A stretch of 64,000 nucleotides of DNA from assembly GCF_020921035.1 (NCBI RefSeq), contig NC_063159.1, positions 8,224,501-8,288,500 of the forward strand, written 5' to 3'. The notes under the pieces were generated by a model, which made no database searches, was not told the DNA's origin, and saw nothing but the letters and a program-made list of their open reading frames with translations. Position 1 is the stretch's first letter. Every line of letters begins with the position of its first letter. Shown here in pieces: positions 60,983 to 64,000 of the stretch. The translations under genes and the position numbers were made by a program. Source of the DNA: Rhodamnia argentea (lineage: Eukaryota; Streptophyta; Magnoliopsida; Myrtales; Myrtaceae).

Positions 60983-61977
60983 TTACAAAAGCGTACGTGG
61001 TCGGCGAGAGCTCCAAAACAAGATGAAAACGAAGCACAGAAAGAGTTTGGCTCCTGTTGAATCCTCTTTTTTTTTTTTCGCTGTTTTGGAAAATTTGGAA
61101 CTATCAAGAGTTAAGAATGTATGACATACCAAACAAGGAAGAACTATGGCTCAAATCGAGTGTTCCGAACGTTGTTACGAAACTCTTCTGGTAATGCACA
61201 GAAGTGGTTGCCGACATTGATCAAGAACCACAATCGGCACAATGACTCGGTGGTGCGATTTTGCACAAACTGCTTTCTGATCACAAGTTGTAGGATTGAT
61301 GAAGTCGCCGAAGAGATTTTTTGGTTTAGGATGGTAAAGCTAGTGCGAAAGCAGTTACTTGTAACTGAAGAAAGCCGGTTGTGCTCGGCAACCGGTGGCA
61401 GTTCGGCATTGAGAAGGAAAAAAAAACAGCAATACCCATTCGATGATGAGCTGCTAAAGATACTGTTTGCGACGGCCCTGAACAGATTCGATGAGACTAG
61501 GTGCTTGCGAAATAAATTGAGCTGAGAAAAGAAGGGCGAATTGTACCGGGTTATGTCGACATTCGTTCCTCATATGCATCACATAGATCAACAAGAAAAG
61601 CGTTCTTGTATGACCACAGTTGCATTTTTTCTGACGATAGTGGTGGAAATGTTCTATGTTAGTCTGTCACAGACAACTTACAGTGCTGAGTTTTAATCTC
61701 TCTCGGTAGTAAACAGGAGGATCCTTGTTAGTTTTCTGATGAGCTACCAAGTTACTCAATGGCGCAAATGTCTTTCACTGAATGGCCATTGCGATTACTG
61801 GATGACGGTGGAGAAGATATCGCAAAACTATGTGTAGGGACCGACATGAAATAGAGAAGAAACAAAGGATTTGAGAAATCTGTAAAAAGTGTAGTACTTT
61901 CTGATATATGCGCAATGCACGGAGCAAGTACTGAGCAAGTATGCGCAATGCACTCCGGCAAACACTTGTTATTTGAA
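60983..61977. other. 3' flank of the GRAS gene and unassigned DNA
   Basis: The stretch contains an open frame of 134 codons at 61,121-61,525 without a recognisable family, and a short duplication of atgcgcaatgcac at about 61,907 and 61,939. The part next to 61,977 is presumably GRAS 3' UTR. I see no supported gene. Confidence 0.35.
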
Positions 61978-63674
61978 TCACCAAGCGGAAAGAGAATGAA
62001 TCGGCGTGCCCTTCCACCCGATGATCAGGCATTTTCCGTTCGTGTCGAGCGTGCAAGAACTTCCACATGGAAATTTCTGTGCCATCAAATCTGCTTGATA
62101 CAGCGACGCCGTGCCCAAATCTACCTCGACCAATCCAAACCGACTGAAGAATGCCCTCCAGACATCCACTTTTACGTTCCGCCTATTCCTTTCCTCTCCT
62201 TCAGCCGCCAGTCTGGTCCTAATTCCTTGGCCAAAGTATACAGATTCGAGAACTGTTCTGTTCTCATGATCTCGTTCCATACACTCTTCAAGACAGTCAA
62301 AGTAGGCACTGTAGTAGAAAAGCGCTTCAGCGAACCGATTTATGAAAGCTGGTGAGTTGTGGTTCGTCTCGACTTCGATAACCACCATCACACACGGCTT
62401 TAGCTTTTTAATCGCCTTCATGGTGGACTCAAGCCTTTCAGGCCGAGAAATCATCGTTTTAAGGAGGAGCGCAGCATAAACGACAATGAATTCTTCCTCA
62501 TCCAGATCGAAAAGTTCTTCCTTGAGTTCTAGCATGTCCTGCACCATGATCATTTTGAAAGAAAACGGCACATCGAACAGTCGAGCGAAAGTCTCCAGCC
62601 TTTTACCTGTGTCCTTGATCGCTTGCTGCGAACAAGTACCTATTGCCGTTATCTTCAACAGCTCTAGGGAGCATTCTTGTCGAGCCATGAGGGCTTGAAT
62701 TAGGATCATCCACTGGATGCCGCTCCGTATTCCGAAGTCAACCACATGAACTTTCTTAGCCTCCATCACGTTCTCCACGATGGTCTGTATCGAGGAGAAA
62801 TGCTGGATCTGAGAAAAAGGGACTAGTTGGTGATACGCGATGATTGGAAGGCTCGGCCTCATGATGTCTTCCTCTACATCGACAGTCATCCTCTTTCCCA
62901 GGCCCTTTATGCTGATTCTCCCTGTTTCCCGATCGATCTTCTCTCTAAGGACTTTGGAAAAATAGTACACAATCCGTTCCTCCGGATTTCCTGTGCTGCA
63001 GCACACTCATCACACTGGTCGACCAAGTCGATCGCCGCATCAAACTGCTGACATCCCACTTTCTCAGCAGCATCTAGGAGAATCTCGGCAAGCTGCACGT
63101 TCCTTATGTCGTCTTCCAATAAGCAAGAGAAGGAGTTGTAATAAGGATGGCTTGGCAGCACAAGATCATCGCCTGCCCCAGAAGACGACTGGACATATTT
63201 GGCGCTAGCAATCCTCATGGTTTCAGAAGTTGACAGCTCCACCTTTCTGCGCTCAGTGTGTGGCTTGAGTATCCCATTCCCGGTCAGTCGCTTAAATCTG
63301 CTTCCATAGGTCCTCAGAAGTTCGAACAAAGTTACAGAAAACATGAACGGCTTGTCCTTCCTGGCCTCATTGATATCTTGCAACCCGGTTGAGATTCTAG
63401 TGAACTTAGCCATTCTGTCTAGACAAGTTTGGATCGGCAGAGAGGCAACATCGCATCGCAGATTATCGAGGAGCCCATAATCTGTAAATGATTGTTGCTG
63501 CTCCTGCTGCTGATTCTCCGAAAGAAAAGCTTGCTTCCTTGTCAAGTCACTGTGATGAAATCCGTAATCGGAAAAAGAGCAGATGTCCCTGGACTCTCCC
63601 CAATATTCCGCTTCCGAAAACGGGACTTGCAATCCTTCTCCTGCAATGATGCTTTCACAGCTGTAATTTGACAT
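61978..63674 (-). CDS. GRAS family transcription factor with one frame break
   Basis: GRAS proteins are plant nuclear regulators. The intronless locus starts MSNYSCESIIAGEG at 63,674. The first frame runs through the variable N-terminus and into the first leucine-heptad region (LAEILLDAAEKVG..CDECAAA), then the family sequence continues in another frame as TGNPEERIVYYFSKVLREKI near 62,990. The whole span is 1,697 bp, one base short of a multiple of three, which fits loss of one base at about 62,993-63,000. Beyond it are VHVVDFGIRSGIQW (VHIID motif), a long second heptad region, VDVWRAFFSRFGLVEVDL (toward RVER/SAW) and the terminal GWKGTPIHSLSAW (SAW motif). As read, the product would stop after 255 aa without the core. 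The layout is closest to DELLA/RGL1-like GRAS proteins lacking the DELLA motif, but the subfamily is uncertain. Confidence 0.85.
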
Positions 63675-63719
63675 TGTCGAGACAATTGCACCATCAAATT
63701 TTGTAGGATCATAATCAAC

Positions 63720-63990
63720 TATTTAAGAACTAAGCTGATAGGTACAGCAACACTACATGATCATTCGGTTTATTGAGCCCGATAGACAAGTGGGATGAGA
63801 TACTTTAACACCCACTTCATGTGCAAACCGGATTGAGGACGACACGTGGAATGGACGAATTAGAGCCTCTTACTTGAAATAAATGGATTAAAACCTAGTT
63901 TTGATTCCATGTTGGCATGTCCAATGTATAATCTTAACCTGATAAGGCTCATTGAAACCCCATAGTAATGTGTGATACCTTAGCGTGCCC
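63720..63990 (-). mobile_element. Small LTR (TRIM-like) fossil just upstream of the GRAS gene
   Basis: On the minus strand a primer-binding-site-like sequence (tggaatcaaa) at 63,909-63,900 follows a terminal CA; a second short LTR begins tgttaaagtatctcatccca at 63,810, and a related start (taaggtatcaca) occurs near 63,982. LTRs are only ~75-100 bp and the interior is ~100 bp without coding sequence. It resembles the elements near 16,100 and 52,550. It is old and broken, and the right end runs to the window edge. The left LTR lies within ~50-130 bp of the GRAS start codon. Confidence 0.6.
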
Positions 63991-64000
63991 GATGACAATT

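Noticed and set aside
61121-61525. 134-codon open frame with a neat ATG on the plus strand
   Set aside because: No recognisable domain or family, no splice or codon signal, and it lies in DNA between a solo LTR and the GRAS 3' end. Not supported as a gene.
1-64000. CRISPR array, bacterial operons or organellar DNA
   Set aside because: Intron structure, tRNA type, transit peptide and repeats all show plant nuclear DNA; no regular spacer array was seen.

Overview
The window is nuclear DNA from a dicot plant. It holds intron-rich genes with plant-type splice sites, a chloroplast-targeted enzyme, a plastid envelope channel, a PR-2 type beta-1,3-glucanase, a GRAS regulator and a plant-type tRNA-His. 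The intergenic DNA is AT-rich and full of small palindromic MITEs, hAT elements and LTR fossils. The look of these repeats suggests a woody rosid, perhaps Myrtaceae; that is an impression, not a measurement.

Layout. 1-1,540: three different foldback MITEs side by side. 2,157-9,279: two complete SAR1 GTPase genes in tandem on the minus strand, each with three exons and 193 codons. 11,276-19,857: plastid dihydrolipoyl dehydrogenase, minus strand, 15 exons, 573 aa, with a hAT element carrying an exact 8-bp target duplication in one intron. 20,000-25,700: repeat-rich, with a minus-strand Ty3/gypsy chromovirus fossil that was itself entered by a hAT element. 27,114-41,042: a PP4R3/SMEK gene, plus strand, 24 exons, 878 aa, with a GC-AG first intron and a foldback element in intron 6. 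43,949-45,909: OEP16-2, 7 exons, 177 aa. 48,567-49,340: a ZCCHC10-like zinc-knuckle protein, followed by a Ser-rich ORF that resembles its tail. 54,548-56,198: GH17 glucanase with a TATA box. 56,390-56,460: tRNA-His(GUG), minus. 57,167-58,991: TenA_E thiamin-salvage enzyme, minus, 3 exons, 227 aa. 59,347-60,982: a solo LTR of the same family as the gypsy LTR at 21-22.7 kb. 61,978-63,674: an intronless GRAS gene, minus, with one frame break, and a small LTR (TRIM-like) fossil just upstream.

The genes do not form a pathway; this is an ordinary plant gene neighbourhood covering COPII traffic, plastid acetyl-CoA supply, PP4 phosphatase targeting, plastid transport, RNA-type nuclear proteins, defence, thiamin salvage and transcription. 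I found no previously undescribed system. The points most worth a second look are the tandem and diverging SAR1 pair, the GRAS frame break, the GC-AG intron, the nested and dated-by-context transposons, and the repeat material sitting next to promoters. Exon boundaries were placed by hand from splice signals, frame continuity and remembered family sequences, and every multi-exon model closes in frame.
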